This document shows positions 7,378 to 14,184 of a stretch of DNA of 15,800 nucleotides, piece by piece. Source of the DNA: Candidatus Neomicrothrix sp. UBA2110 (GTDB lineage: Bacteria; Actinomycetota; Acidimicrobiia; Acidimicrobiales; Poriferisodalaceae); the NCBI GenBank assembly GCA_002331465.1, contig DCYM01000049.1:1-15800 (forward strand). Reading direction: 5' to 3'. The notes under the pieces are model-generated. The model had not been told where the DNA came from, ran no database searches, and saw only the letters and a program-made list of their open reading frames with translations. Position 1 is the first letter of the stretch; each line of letters starts with the position of its first letter. A program made the translations under genes and the position numbers.

Positions 7378-8658
7378 ATGTCGGAACCTCAGCAACACTT
7401 TCACCTTCATACATTGGGGTGTCCCAAGAATCAGGTTGATTCTGACAAGATTGCAGGCACCCTTCTCGATGACGGTCTGGTTCCAACCGACGACGTTGCT
7501 TCTGCTGACCTTGTGGTCGTAAACACCTGCGCTTTCATTGAAGAGGCGAGAGAAGAGTCCATAAACGCTGTTCTCGCCTTAGAGCAAGAACGGATGCCTG
7601 GATCCCGAATCGTGGTGACGGGCTGTATGGCTGAACGCTACGGCGACGAATTGGCGGAGGCCCTTCCTGAAGTTGACCGCGTTGCCGGATTTGGAGTTCC
7701 TGTCAATTTCAGTCGCAAACCTCAAGGTCTTAGCGTCATTGCAGAAGCCCCCGTCCCCAAATTCGACTTGCTTAACCTGCGACGTCCCGCATCCGATCTT
7801 CCTTGGGCTTACGTCAAGATTGCGGAAGGTTGCGACCGTAGCTGTGGCTTCTGCGCCATACCTTCCTTCCGAGGACCGCAAAACAGTCGCGAGGTTGATT
7901 CAATACTGCGAGAAATCGACGAACTCGGGGCTCGCGAAATCGTGTTAGTTGCCCAGGACCTCGCCAGCTTCGGGTCGGACCACGGTCGTCGTGGCTCCAT
8001 CGTCTCGCTTGTAAATGCTGTGGCGAAACAAGTCGACCGAGTTCGACTGCTCTATCTCTACCCATCTGATTTGACCGATGAACTAGTGGAGGCCGTCTTA
8101 TCTACAGGGGTGCCATATTTCGATCTGTCATTGCAACACGTAGCTAAAACGCATTTGCGTAGGATGCGAAGGTGGGGCGATGGCGAAAGGTTCTTGAACC
8201 GCATCGCTGAAATTCGCCGCGCCTCGCCTGACGCGACATTCAGATCCAATTTTATCGTCGGGTATCCCGGTGAAACTGAAGATGATCAGGCGGAACTCCT
8301 AGATTGGATGCATGAAGCCCAGCTGGATTGGTGTGGCCTGTTTACGTACTCCCGCGAAGATGGCACCTACGCGGCGGGGTTACCCAACGAAGTGCCCACG
8401 GAGTTGATGTCGGAACGCCATATCGAACTGAGTGAGCTACAAGACACGATTACAGCTACCCGACGCGATCAACTCGTGGGGTCGCTCATCGAGGTTCTGG
8501 TTGATACGCCCGGTGTAGGTAGATCCCACCGAGAAGCTCCTGAGATCGACGGTGTAGTTAAGGTTCCCCAAGCCCTGCAAGCCGGGGGTATTTACAACGT
8601 GCTGGTGACCCGGTCCGATGGTGTCGACGTCGAGGCCGAATTGGCGGAAATCAACTAA
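7378..8658 (+). CDS. rimO: Ribosomal protein S12 methylthiotransferase RimO
   Basis: A 426-residue radical SAM enzyme that adds a methylthio group to the conserved Asp of ribosomal protein S12 (Asp88 in E. coli numbering). The N-terminal UPF0004 domain has LGCPKNQVDSD (C15), NTCAFIEEAREESI (C51) and GCMAERY (C83), which hold the auxiliary 4Fe-4S cluster. The radical SAM motif is GCDRSCGFCAIP with C152, C156 and C159. SLQH and the FRSNFIVGYPGET segment follow, and a C-terminal TRAM-type domain occupies roughly residues 365-425. The LGCPKNxVDSD opening and the IPSFRG sequence after the SAM cysteines point to RimO and not the tRNA enzyme MiaB. Its stop codon overlaps the pgsA ATG by one base, so the two are translationally coupled. 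The order rimO-pgsA-cinA is a common actinobacterial arrangement. Confidence 0.96.
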   Translation: MSEPQQHFHLHTLGCPKNQVDSDKIAGTLLDDGLVPTDDVASADLVVVNTCAFIEEAREESINAVLALEQERMPGSRIVVTGCMAERYGDELAEALPEVDRVAGFGVPVNFSRKPQGLSVIAEAPVPKFDLLNLRRPASDLPWAYVKIAEGCDRSCGFCAIPSFRGPQNSREVDSILREIDELGAREIVLVAQDLASFGSDHGRRGSIVSLVNAVAKQVDRVRLLYLYPSDLTDELVEAVLSTGVPYFDLSLQHVAKTHLRRMRRWGDGERFLNRIAEIRRASPDATFRSNFIVGYPGETEDDQAELLDWMHEAQLDWCGLFTYSREDGTYAAGLPNEVPTELMSERHIELSELQDTITATRRDQLVGSLIEVLVDTPGVGRSHREAPEIDGVVKVPQALQAGGIYNVLVTRSDGVDVEAELAEIN

Positions 8659-9248
8659 TGGAAGCATCCGGCGACGGCGACTTTTCGACATATGGGCCTA
8701 CAGCGCTAGCCACCCCGGCGAACTTCGTAACGGTGGCTCGTATTCTCGCTACACCAGTTTTTGTGTTGCTCGTCGTGACGCGCGACCCGGCCTGGGTCAC
8801 CTTTGTTGTCGGTTTCGTCATCGGCATGTCGGATTTCGTGGACGGCTGGTTGGCTCGCAGGCAAGGCGTCACACGGTCGGGTGCATTTTTGGACCCTCTG
8901 GCAGACAAAGTTCTCGTTCTTGGAGGAATGTTCGCTCTAGTAGCTAACGGGCAATTTCACTGGGCTCCAGTCGCCCTCATTGCCTCTCGAGAGCTAACAA
9001 TTAGCGCGTACCGATCACACGCAGGCCGTAGGGGGATCAGCGTTCCCGCAACACGGGTCGCAAAGTGGAAAACGTTCGTTCAGCTTTGGGCAATCGGCTT
9101 CGCAGTGATCCCCCCAATCGCGCAATCCGTGCATTGGATTGCGACCACCATGTTGTGGCTGGCTCTGGCACTTACCGTCCAGACCGGTATCACCTACCTG
9201 CTTGGAGCTAGGAAGCTGTCACGGGCCCAACAACGTGGAGATCTCTGA
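8658..9248 (+). CDS. pgsA: CDP-diacylglycerol-glycerol-3-phosphate 3-phosphatidyltransferase (PGP synthase)
   Basis: A 196-residue membrane enzyme of the CDP-alcohol phosphotransferase family. It forms phosphatidylglycerophosphate, the first committed step to phosphatidylglycerol and cardiolipin. The catalytic motif is visible as SDFVDGWLARRQGVTRSGAF followed by LDPLADK: D59, D62, G63, A66, R67, G75, D79, D83. Between AR and G there are seven residues where the textbook pattern has eight. The start PANFVTVARILATPVFVLL (20-38) is the usual amphipathic/first helix, and further hydrophobic segments lie near 45-57, 85-110, 138-156 and 162-183. The ATG overlaps the rimO TAA by one base. Assignment as PgsA and not another CDP-alcohol transferase rests on the GAFLDPLADK form of the motif and on the rimO-cinA context. 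Confidence 0.92.
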   Translation: MEASGDGDFSTYGPTALATPANFVTVARILATPVFVLLVVTRDPAWVTFVVGFVIGMSDFVDGWLARRQGVTRSGAFLDPLADKVLVLGGMFALVANGQFHWAPVALIASRELTISAYRSHAGRRGISVPATRVAKWKTFVQLWAIGFAVIPPIAQSVHWIATTMLWLALALTVQTGITYLLGARKLSRAQQRGDL

Positions 9249-9285
9249 AAGCGCTCAACCTCGCACGGCGCTTAGTGAGGCGCAA

Positions 9286-9291
9286 TAGGGT
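9286..9291 (+). promoter_or_regulatory. Candidate -10 element for leaderless cinA transcript
   Basis: TAGGGT is followed by six bases and the cinA ATG, in the 49-base gap after pgsA. The nearest purine run (AGGG) is part of this element and there is no other Shine-Dalgarno candidate. No -35 match is present 16-18 bp upstream. Confidence 0.4.
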
Positions 9292-9297
9292 CATGAC

Positions 9298-10554
9298 ATG
9301 AAGTGCGAAGTTATTGCTGTTGGTACCGAGTTGTTGCTCGGACAGATTGTAGACACCAATTCCTCATGGATCGGAGAGCAGCTAGCTCTGGCTGGTATCG
9401 ATAGTCATTACCAGACCAAAGTTGGTGACAACTGGAGTCGGATCGAAAGCGCCGTCCGTCTCGGGTTAGAACGCAGCGACGCGGTCGTCATGTGCGGTGG
9501 CCTTGGCCCAACTCAAGACGACATAACTAGAGACGTGATTGCCGGCTTGGTCGGATCTGAACTTGTACTCGACGAAACGATTGCCGAACGCATTCGGACT
9601 ATGTTCAAAAGTCGAGGACGAGAGATGCCACAGAACAACCTCCGGCAGGCGATGGTCCCCGAAGGAGCGCTGCCTATTCCTCAGCAGCCAGGCACTGCAC
9701 CGGGACTTGTCGTGCCCGTCCCGACAGAAGATGGCAAACAAAAAGTTATCTATGCCGTTCCCGGTGTTCCATACGAGATGAAAGAAATGATGTTGGGAAC
9801 AGTGATCCCGGATCTTCAGCGACGCGCCGGGGTTACTGCAGTCATTGAGAGCAGGGTGTTGCGAACTTGGGGGCAAAGCGAATCCGGATTAGCGGAACTT
9901 CTGGGTCAACGAATCGACGAATTGGAAGCTTCCGGTAACCCAACCCTCGCTTTTTTGGCGAGCGGAGTTGAAGGAATCAAGGTTCGCATCACTGCGAAAG
10001 CACCGACCTCTCCAGAAGTAACTGTGATGCTTGATGCTGAAGAGAAGAATCTAAGAGAACTGCTTGGCGACCTGGTGTTCGCAGTGGACGACGACAACAT
10101 GGAATCCACAGTTCTGGGTTTATTGGCCGAGAGAGGATTACGGCTCGGAGTAGTTGAGACAACAACCTGCGGGTTCATGGCTCACCGCCTAGCGACAGCC
10201 CGAGCTGGGACTCAAGCCTTTTCAGGAGGTGTCGTTGCTCGAGGACCAGGCATCTTGTCATATCTATTGCGCGGAGATCCCACTGCTGTGGAACCTGAGG
10301 AAGCTGCCCTCCAGTTAGCTCGAGTGGCACGCGGAATACTCGTCTCCGACGTAGGAATTGCGACCACGGCGATTGAGGATCCTGCCCGAGGCTCAGAAAC
10401 TCAGCCATTTGGCACGGCTTGGTTAGCCATATCTATGGAGGGATTTGAAACGGTGGAACAAGTGAGGCTTCCCGGTGATTTGGAACGAATCCGGCAGTTC
10501 AGTGTCATATCGCTTCTCAACATCCTGAGGCTCCACCTTGAAGGACGGCGCTAG
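9298..10554 (+). CDS. cinA: CinA family protein, N-terminal domain typical, C-terminal PncC-type domain degenerate
   Basis: A 418-residue two-domain protein. The N-terminal COG1058/MoCF-like domain is well conserved: EVIAVGTELLLGQIVDTNS (4-22), GGLGPTQDD (67-75) and AVPGVPYEMKEMM (153-165). In CinA this part is linked to ADP-ribose or related pyrophosphatase activity. The C-terminal domain (about 270-415) has the PncC nicotinamide mononucleotide deamidase fold pattern but not its active-site signature. The usual ESCTGG is ETTTCG (287-292), replacing the catalytic Ser with Thr288. The usual GGVVAYSNxxK is GGVVARGPGIL, with Arg315 for Tyr and Leu320 for Lys, and TGIAGPGGG is ATTAIEDPARG. Deamidase activity is therefore doubtful. 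thpR begins five bases after its stop, and recA lies further downstream, echoing the cinA-thpR-recA operon known in several bacteria. Confidence 0.93.
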   Translation: MKCEVIAVGTELLLGQIVDTNSSWIGEQLALAGIDSHYQTKVGDNWSRIESAVRLGLERSDAVVMCGGLGPTQDDITRDVIAGLVGSELVLDETIAERIRTMFKSRGREMPQNNLRQAMVPEGALPIPQQPGTAPGLVVPVPTEDGKQKVIYAVPGVPYEMKEMMLGTVIPDLQRRAGVTAVIESRVLRTWGQSESGLAELLGQRIDELEASGNPTLAFLASGVEGIKVRITAKAPTSPEVTVMLDAEEKNLRELLGDLVFAVDDDNMESTVLGLLAERGLRLGVVETTTCGFMAHRLATARAGTQAFSGGVVARGPGILSYLLRGDPTAVEPEEAALQLARVARGILVSDVGIATTAIEDPARGSETQPFGTAWLAISMEGFETVEQVRLPGDLERIRQFSVISLLNILRLHLEGRR

Positions 10555-10559
10555 TAGTA

Positions 10560-11063
10560 GTGGCAAGAGCTTTCATATCGGCGCCCATTCCCGCGCAAGT
10601 GGTCATCGAGCTTCGACGTTTGAATCGGTCACAGCCCGAGGTCCAGTGGACCAATCCGGATCAATGGCATGTCACCCTTCAGTTCCTCGAACACTGCGAC
10701 ATTGAGGTGATTGAGGAAAGCTTTTTGCAGATAAGGGCGAAGTCATCAACCGCCGTGCTCGGCCCACGGATTTCTCTGCTCGGTAGGAACAACTTGGTGG
10801 TACCCGTCGGTGGCTTAACGGATCTAGCCCACCAAGTACAGACGTCGGTGGAACCTCACGAATCGCTTAAGAACCAGCTCTCTTTCGTTGGTCACCTCAC
10901 ACTGGGACGCCTCAAGGACGCGAACAGAGCAAAATTAGAGGGCACGCCCGTATCGGGCTCGTTCGTAGTCACTGAGCTGGAATTAGTTCAGAGTGTCCTT
11001 GGCGCCGGAGGCCCCACCCACACGACGGTTAACCGCCTGTCGCTTTCGCCTCAGTTCGAATAA
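10560..11063 (+). CDS. thpR: RNA 2',3'-cyclic phosphodiesterase (2'-5' RNA ligase family, LigT/ThpR)
   Basis: A 167-residue protein of the 2H phosphoesterase superfamily. Both catalytic HxT motifs are present: HVTLQFL (H37, T39) and HLTLGRL (H112, T114). Enzymes of this type hydrolyse RNA 2',3'-cyclic phosphate ends to 2'-phosphates and can ligate 2'-5' tRNA halves in vitro. The start is taken as GTG at 10560, five bases after the cinA stop; the MARAFISAPIP opening is typical of the family (usually R-x-F-hydrophobic-A). No close Shine-Dalgarno sequence is seen (AAGGA lies further upstream, inside cinA), so coupling to cinA translation is likely. Length is slightly below the usual 175-190 residues. 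The gene is followed by an F420-type oxidoreductase instead of directly by recA. Confidence 0.88.
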   Translation: MARAFISAPIPAQVVIELRRLNRSQPEVQWTNPDQWHVTLQFLEHCDIEVIEESFLQIRAKSSTAVLGPRISLLGRNNLVVPVGGLTDLAHQVQTSVEPHESLKNQLSFVGHLTLGRLKDANRAKLEGTPVSGSFVVTELELVQSVLGAGGPTHTTVNRLSLSPQFE

Positions 11064-11096
11064 GCAAATCGGCCCCACTTCTGAAAGGCTGTTTGC

Positions 11097-11999
11097 ATGC
11101 GCTTCAGCTTCTGGACAGGTAATGGGCAATCATGGGAAGACACCCTTGAAGGGTGCCGCTACGCCGAGGCCACCGGATGGGATGGCATCTGGTACGCCGA
11201 TCATTTCATGCCCAACGAAGAGAACGTTGATCAACCAATTCACGAGGCATGGTCCGTGCTGGCCGCTATAGCTGCGTCGGTGCCTCGAGTTCGCATCGGT
11301 CCCCTAGTTGCAGGAAACACCTACCGCAATCCGGCCCTGACCGCCAAGATTGCGACAACCATCGATCACATATCTGGTGGACGTGTCGTTCTGGGTATCG
11401 GAGCGGGATGGCAAGAGAACGAACACGAGAAATACGGTTTTGATTTCTCGACGCTTAAAGGGCGACTTGATCGGCTTGACGAGGCGGTAGAGATCATTAC
11501 GTCACTTCTTGCCAATGTTCGCACTGAGTATCAAGGAACGCATTACACGTTGACCGACGCCCCGTTGGACCCGAAACCGATACAAACCAAAGTGCCGCTC
11601 CTTATCGGAGGGGGCGGGCGCAAGCGGACTTTACGGACCGCTGCCATGCACGCAGATGAATGGAATTACTGGGGGATGCCAAGCGATATCCAAGAATTGT
11701 GTGGTGTGTTGGATGCCCATTGCGAGGATGTGGGACGCGACCCGGGCAGTATTCAACGGTCCGCTTGCGCCCTCATGTTTATTTCCGAAGACGAAGAGAA
11801 AATCTCTCGGTTTCGAGACCAAGACTTTGGGCGAGCAACCATTGTCGGTACACCCGCAGAGGTGATCGACATTGTGGGTCAATACCGCGAAGTCGGACTT
11901 GATGAACTAATCGTTCCGGACTTCACATTTGGGCCCTTGAAACGGAAAAAAGAGTCGATGGATCTTTTCATCGAACAGGTAGCCCCAGAATTTAGATAA
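11097..11999 (+). CDS. Luciferase-like monooxygenase, probable F420-dependent oxidoreductase
   Basis: A 300-residue TIM-barrel protein of the bacterial luciferase-like (LLM) family. Recognisable pieces are MRFSFWTGN at the start, GWDGIWYADHFMP (27-39), the RIGPLVAGNTYRNPALTAKI strand-helix (71-90), and GRVVLGIGAGWQENEHEKYG (about 100-119), which is a strong hallmark of actinobacterial F420-dependent members. The GTPAEVIDIVGQYREVGLDE segment near the C-terminus is the usual last barrel unit. A Shine-Dalgarno-like GAAAGG lies about nine bases before the ATG. It sits 33 bases after thpR in the same direction. The cofactor assignment (F420 or FMN) is inference from family resemblance and the substrate is unknown. 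It converges with the enoyl-CoA hydratase gene. Confidence 0.88.
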   Translation: MRFSFWTGNGQSWEDTLEGCRYAEATGWDGIWYADHFMPNEENVDQPIHEAWSVLAAIAASVPRVRIGPLVAGNTYRNPALTAKIATTIDHISGGRVVLGIGAGWQENEHEKYGFDFSTLKGRLDRLDEAVEIITSLLANVRTEYQGTHYTLTDAPLDPKPIQTKVPLLIGGGGRKRTLRTAAMHADEWNYWGMPSDIQELCGVLDAHCEDVGRDPGSIQRSACALMFISEDEEKISRFRDQDFGRATIVGTPAEVIDIVGQYREVGLDELIVPDFTFGPLKRKKESMDLFIEQVAPEFR

Positions 12000-12005
12000 C
12001 ATTTT

Positions 12006-12040
12006 TCGGATCAGATTCAAATGGTCTGCTTGAAATCCGA
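12006..12040. terminator. Inverted repeat between convergent genes, possible bidirectional terminator
   Basis: TCGGAT (12006-12011) pairs with ATCCGA (12035-12040), and TTCAA (12016-12020) pairs with TTGAA (12030-12034), giving 11 base pairs with a four-base bulge (CAGA) and a nine-base loop. It lies in the 61-base gap between two genes that point at each other. Neither strand has a U-tract after the hairpin; the T-run at 12002-12006 is on the wrong side for both. It would be a U-tract-free terminator at best. Confidence 0.35.
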
Positions 12041-12060
12041 CAACCGACCAGCTGGCTAAC

Positions 12061-12912
12061 TCAAGAACCACCAATTTCTCGGGCCAACTGTCCCATTCGA
12101 ATCTCTCCCTCACGGGTCTGTCCGCCGATCTCCAAAAAATTCCGCATTGCTGGCTCCGCCTCATCAGTGCGTAAAAGTTTTTGGAATAGGTACTGCTCCT
12201 CTAGCAAGCCGTCTCTCAACGGCAGAGTGTCAGCGTTGTTCACTGCCTCCTTGGCTAAAGCCACTGCCTGTGGGGGGAAAGCAGCAATCCGAAAAGCAAG
12301 ATCAGTGACAAATGGCCGAAGCTCTTCGGGTGGTAAGGCCCGATTCAGATATCCCCACTCCTCGGCGGTCTTCGCGTCAATGTCGACGCCTCCCAGGATG
12401 ATTTCCATGGCGCGACCTCGGCCGACTAGACGCGGTAACCGCTGAGTTCCTGTGCCGCCGGGGAGGATTCCAAGGGGAACTTCCATTTGATTGACGACGG
12501 TTTTTCCTATTGCACCGAACCGCATGTCACATGACATAGACAGCTCGCTGCCTCCGCCCCCCACTCGACCGCCAATTTCCACAATCGTTGCTTTTGGCAT
12601 CTTCCTATAGGTCTCACACATCAAATGGAACCCACCGATCTCTGACGGCCGTTGCGCAGGACCATCGGTTGGGAAACTCAGAATTGCAGAAACGTCAAAA
12701 TGGGCAATAAAAAAGTCTGGGTCGTTGCTGCGCAGTACGACAACTCGAACGGAGTCATCTTCGGCCACCTGAGCCCCGAACTTAGCCAGCTCGCGAAATA
12801 ATGATGGCGTCATTACGTTGATAGGTGGAGCTTCGATTGTGACGAAGGCCACCCCATCGGTGCGTTCAATCTGAAGGAGTTCGAAATCTTCATCAGCTAG
12901 ATGATTAGTCAT
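12061..12912 (-). CDS. Enoyl-CoA hydratase/isomerase (crotonase) family protein
   Basis: A 283-residue crotonase-fold enzyme that probably hydrates or isomerises a 2-enoyl-CoA in fatty-acid or related degradation. The oxyanion-hole segments are FFIAHFDVSAIL (67-78) and GGRVGGGGSELSMSCDMRF (114-132). Both catalytic glutamates of rat mitochondrial hydratase appear to be present: E123 in GSELS and E144 in QMEVPLGILPGGTGTQRL. The C-terminal helices follow from about 190. The reading frame stays open upstream to 13062, but the added 50 residues run through the recA control region and resemble no crotonase sequence, so ATG at 12912 is chosen; the domain begins about ten residues later. There is no clear Shine-Dalgarno sequence. 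The gene is divergent from recA and shares a region with two LexA-type operators, so SOS influence is possible but unproven. Confidence 0.88.
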   Translation of the reverse strand: MTNHLADEDFELLQIERTDGVAFVTIEAPPINVMTPSLFRELAKFGAQVAEDDSVRVVVLRSNDPDFFIAHFDVSAILSFPTDGPAQRPSEIGGFHLMCETYRKMPKATIVEIGGRVGGGGSELSMSCDMRFGAIGKTVVNQMEVPLGILPGGTGTQRLPRLVGRGRAMEIILGGVDIDAKTAEEWGYLNRALPPEELRPFVTDLAFRIAAFPPQAVALAKEAVNNADTLPLRDGLLEEQYLFQKLLRTDEAEPAMRNFLEIGGQTREGEIRMGQLAREIGGS

Positions 12913-12963
12913 TCTGAGAGTCTCGCGGTTTCTTCGGGTTTGTGCCGTGGTTACGTCTGAGAA

Positions 12964-12975
12964 GAACATTTGTTC
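12964..12975. promoter_or_regulatory. LexA (SOS) operator candidate, distal box
   Basis: GAACATTTGTTC matches the GAAC-N4-GTTC core of the Gram-positive/actinobacterial LexA operator on both arms. It lies 52 bp upstream of the enoyl-CoA hydratase ATG and just upstream of the recA -35 element. Its centre is 23 bp from that of the second box. Confidence 0.65.
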
Positions 12976-12980
12976 GATGC

Positions 12981-13009
12981 TTGCCCGAACAAGTGTTCGG
13001 GTGTACTGT
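12981..13009 (+). promoter_or_regulatory. Candidate recA promoter
   Basis: TTGCCC (12981-12986) is a 4/6 match to the -35 consensus and TACTGT (13004-13009) is a TANNNT -10 box; the spacer is exactly 17 bp. The proximal LexA box fills most of the spacer, so LexA would block RNA polymerase directly. The predicted transcript start near 13016 gives a leader of about 120 bases before the preferred recA start. Confidence 0.6.
12986..12999. promoter_or_regulatory. LexA (SOS) operator, proximal box
   Basis: CGAACAAGTGTTCG is a full match to the Gram-positive LexA consensus CGAACRNRYGTTYG. It overlaps the last base of the recA -35 and lies in the -35/-10 spacer, the expected place for LexA repression of recA. 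Confidence 0.88.
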
Positions 13010-13028
13010 GACAATGTCCGTTCGGTTT

Positions 13029-13043
13029 CAGGGTCCGACCCTG
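13029..13043. repeat. Perfect 15-bp palindrome in recA leader
   Basis: CAGGGTC, one central C, then GACCCTG: two seven-base arms with no mismatch. It begins about 13 bases after the predicted recA transcript start. It could be an operator for a dimeric regulator; the one-base centre is too short for an RNA hairpin without opening the inner pairs (GGGTC/GACCC would need the innermost two pairs melted). Confidence 0.6.
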
Positions 13044-13122
13044 TTCGTACGGTTTCCACCAATTGGGTAAGACATTTGCCCGATCACTGAACCTGGCTTC
13101 ACCTGAAGTCAAAGATACGTCC

Positions 13123-13130
13123 GAGGAGGA
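13123..13130 (+). promoter_or_regulatory. Strong ribosome binding site deciding the recA start
   Basis: GAGGAGGA contains AGGAGG ending eight bases before GTG at 13138. No such site precedes the upstream in-frame TTG (13063). Confidence 0.85.
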
Positions 13131-13137
13131 CAGCAGC

Positions 13138-14184
13138 GTGGAACGAGAAAAGGCACTCGATATGGCACTGGCGCAGATTGAGCGTCAATTTGGTGAAGGC
13201 GCTGTCATGAAAATGGGTGAGCGCGGCCAAATGAAAGTTGAAGCTGTGTCGTCAGGCAGTTTGGCAATCGACGTGGCTCTTGGCATTGGGGGTCTTCCGC
13301 GAGGGCGAGTTGTTGAGGTTTACGGTCCTGAAGCATCGGGAAAGTCCACCTTGGCGATGCACGTCGTGGCGGAAGCCCAGCGCACGGGAGGGATCTGCGC
13401 TTATGTAGATGCTGAGCATGCCATGGACCCGGATTATGCCAAGAACATCGGTGTTGATATAGATGAACTACTTATCTCCCAACCAGACACTGGTGAGCAA
13501 GCTCTTGAAATTACGGACATGTTGATTCGTTCGGGAGCTATTGATGTTGTCGTTATCGACTCAGTCGCAGCGCTTACACCAAGAGCTGAAATTGAAGGCG
13601 AAATGGGCGATACCCATGTCGGTTTACAAGCTCGATTGATGTCACAAGCCTTACGAAAACTCACCGCCAATTTGAGTAAAACAAAAACCATCGTCATCTT
13701 CATCAACCAGTTACGAGAAAAGATCGGCGTTATGTTCGGCAGTCCCGAAACAACACCTGGTGGCCGAGCCCTAAAGTTCTACTCTTCGATTCGTATAGAT
13801 ATCCGTCGGATAGAAGCCATCAAATCTGATGGCGAGGTCACCGGTAGCCGCACTCGTATCAAAGTCGTCAAAAACAAGGTCGCACCTCCATTCCGGCAAG
13901 CCGAATTCGACATCATGTATGGCAAAGGAATCAGTCGTGAAGGGTCACTGGTAGACGTTGGCGTGGAGCAAGGCATCGTCAAAAAATCTGGTGCTTGGTA
14001 CACCTATGAGGGTGAACAGCTGGGCCAAGGCAGAGAGAACGCAAAACAATTCCTGACAGCGAACCCTGAGATCATGGTCGAAATTGACGGCCGAATAAGA
14101 ACGCAACTCGGTATGGGTGATTCGCCAAGCGATGACGCAGTGGACAACGACGAAAATGAAGTATTAGAAGTCGTTGAGGATTAG
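13138..14184 (+). CDS. recA: Recombinase RecA
   Basis: A 348-residue RecA, which forms filaments on single-stranded DNA, drives homologous strand exchange and activates LexA self-cleavage. The Walker A motif is GPEASGKST (63-71), Walker B is VVVIDSVAALTPRAEIEGE, and the DNA-binding loops appear as EGEMGD and FINQLREKIGVMFGSPETTPGG. The protein ends in an acidic tail (SDDAVDNDENEVLEVVED). The GTG start is chosen because of the strong ribosome binding site, and because MEREKALDMALAQIERQFG is the normal N-terminus; an in-frame TTG at 13063 would add 25 residues with no homology. No intein is present. Two LexA boxes and a well-spaced promoter precede it. No recX gene follows; the next gene is a monooxygenase 165 bases away. 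Confidence 0.97.
   Translation: MEREKALDMALAQIERQFGEGAVMKMGERGQMKVEAVSSGSLAIDVALGIGGLPRGRVVEVYGPEASGKSTLAMHVVAEAQRTGGICAYVDAEHAMDPDYAKNIGVDIDELLISQPDTGEQALEITDMLIRSGAIDVVVIDSVAALTPRAEIEGEMGDTHVGLQARLMSQALRKLTANLSKTKTIVIFINQLREKIGVMFGSPETTPGGRALKFYSSIRIDIRRIEAIKSDGEVTGSRTRIKVVKNKVAPPFRQAEFDIMYGKGISREGSLVDVGVEQGIVKKSGAWYTYEGEQLGQGRENAKQFLTANPEIMVEIDGRIRTQLGMGDSPSDDAVDNDENEVLEVVED

Noticed and set aside
9249..9297. Hairpin between pgsA and cinA (GCGCTCA ... TGAGGCGC)
   Set aside because: It needs a bulge and a long loop; too weak to call a terminator.
12001..12006. T-run as the U-tract of an intrinsic terminator
   Set aside because: It precedes the hairpin on the plus strand and becomes an A-tract after the hairpin on the minus strand, so it cannot act as a U-tract for either gene.
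12913..13062. 50-residue N-terminal extension of the enoyl-CoA hydratase, open to 13062
   Set aside because: It runs through both LexA boxes and the recA promoter, has no crotonase similarity and no ribosome binding site; the ATG at 12912 fits the family.
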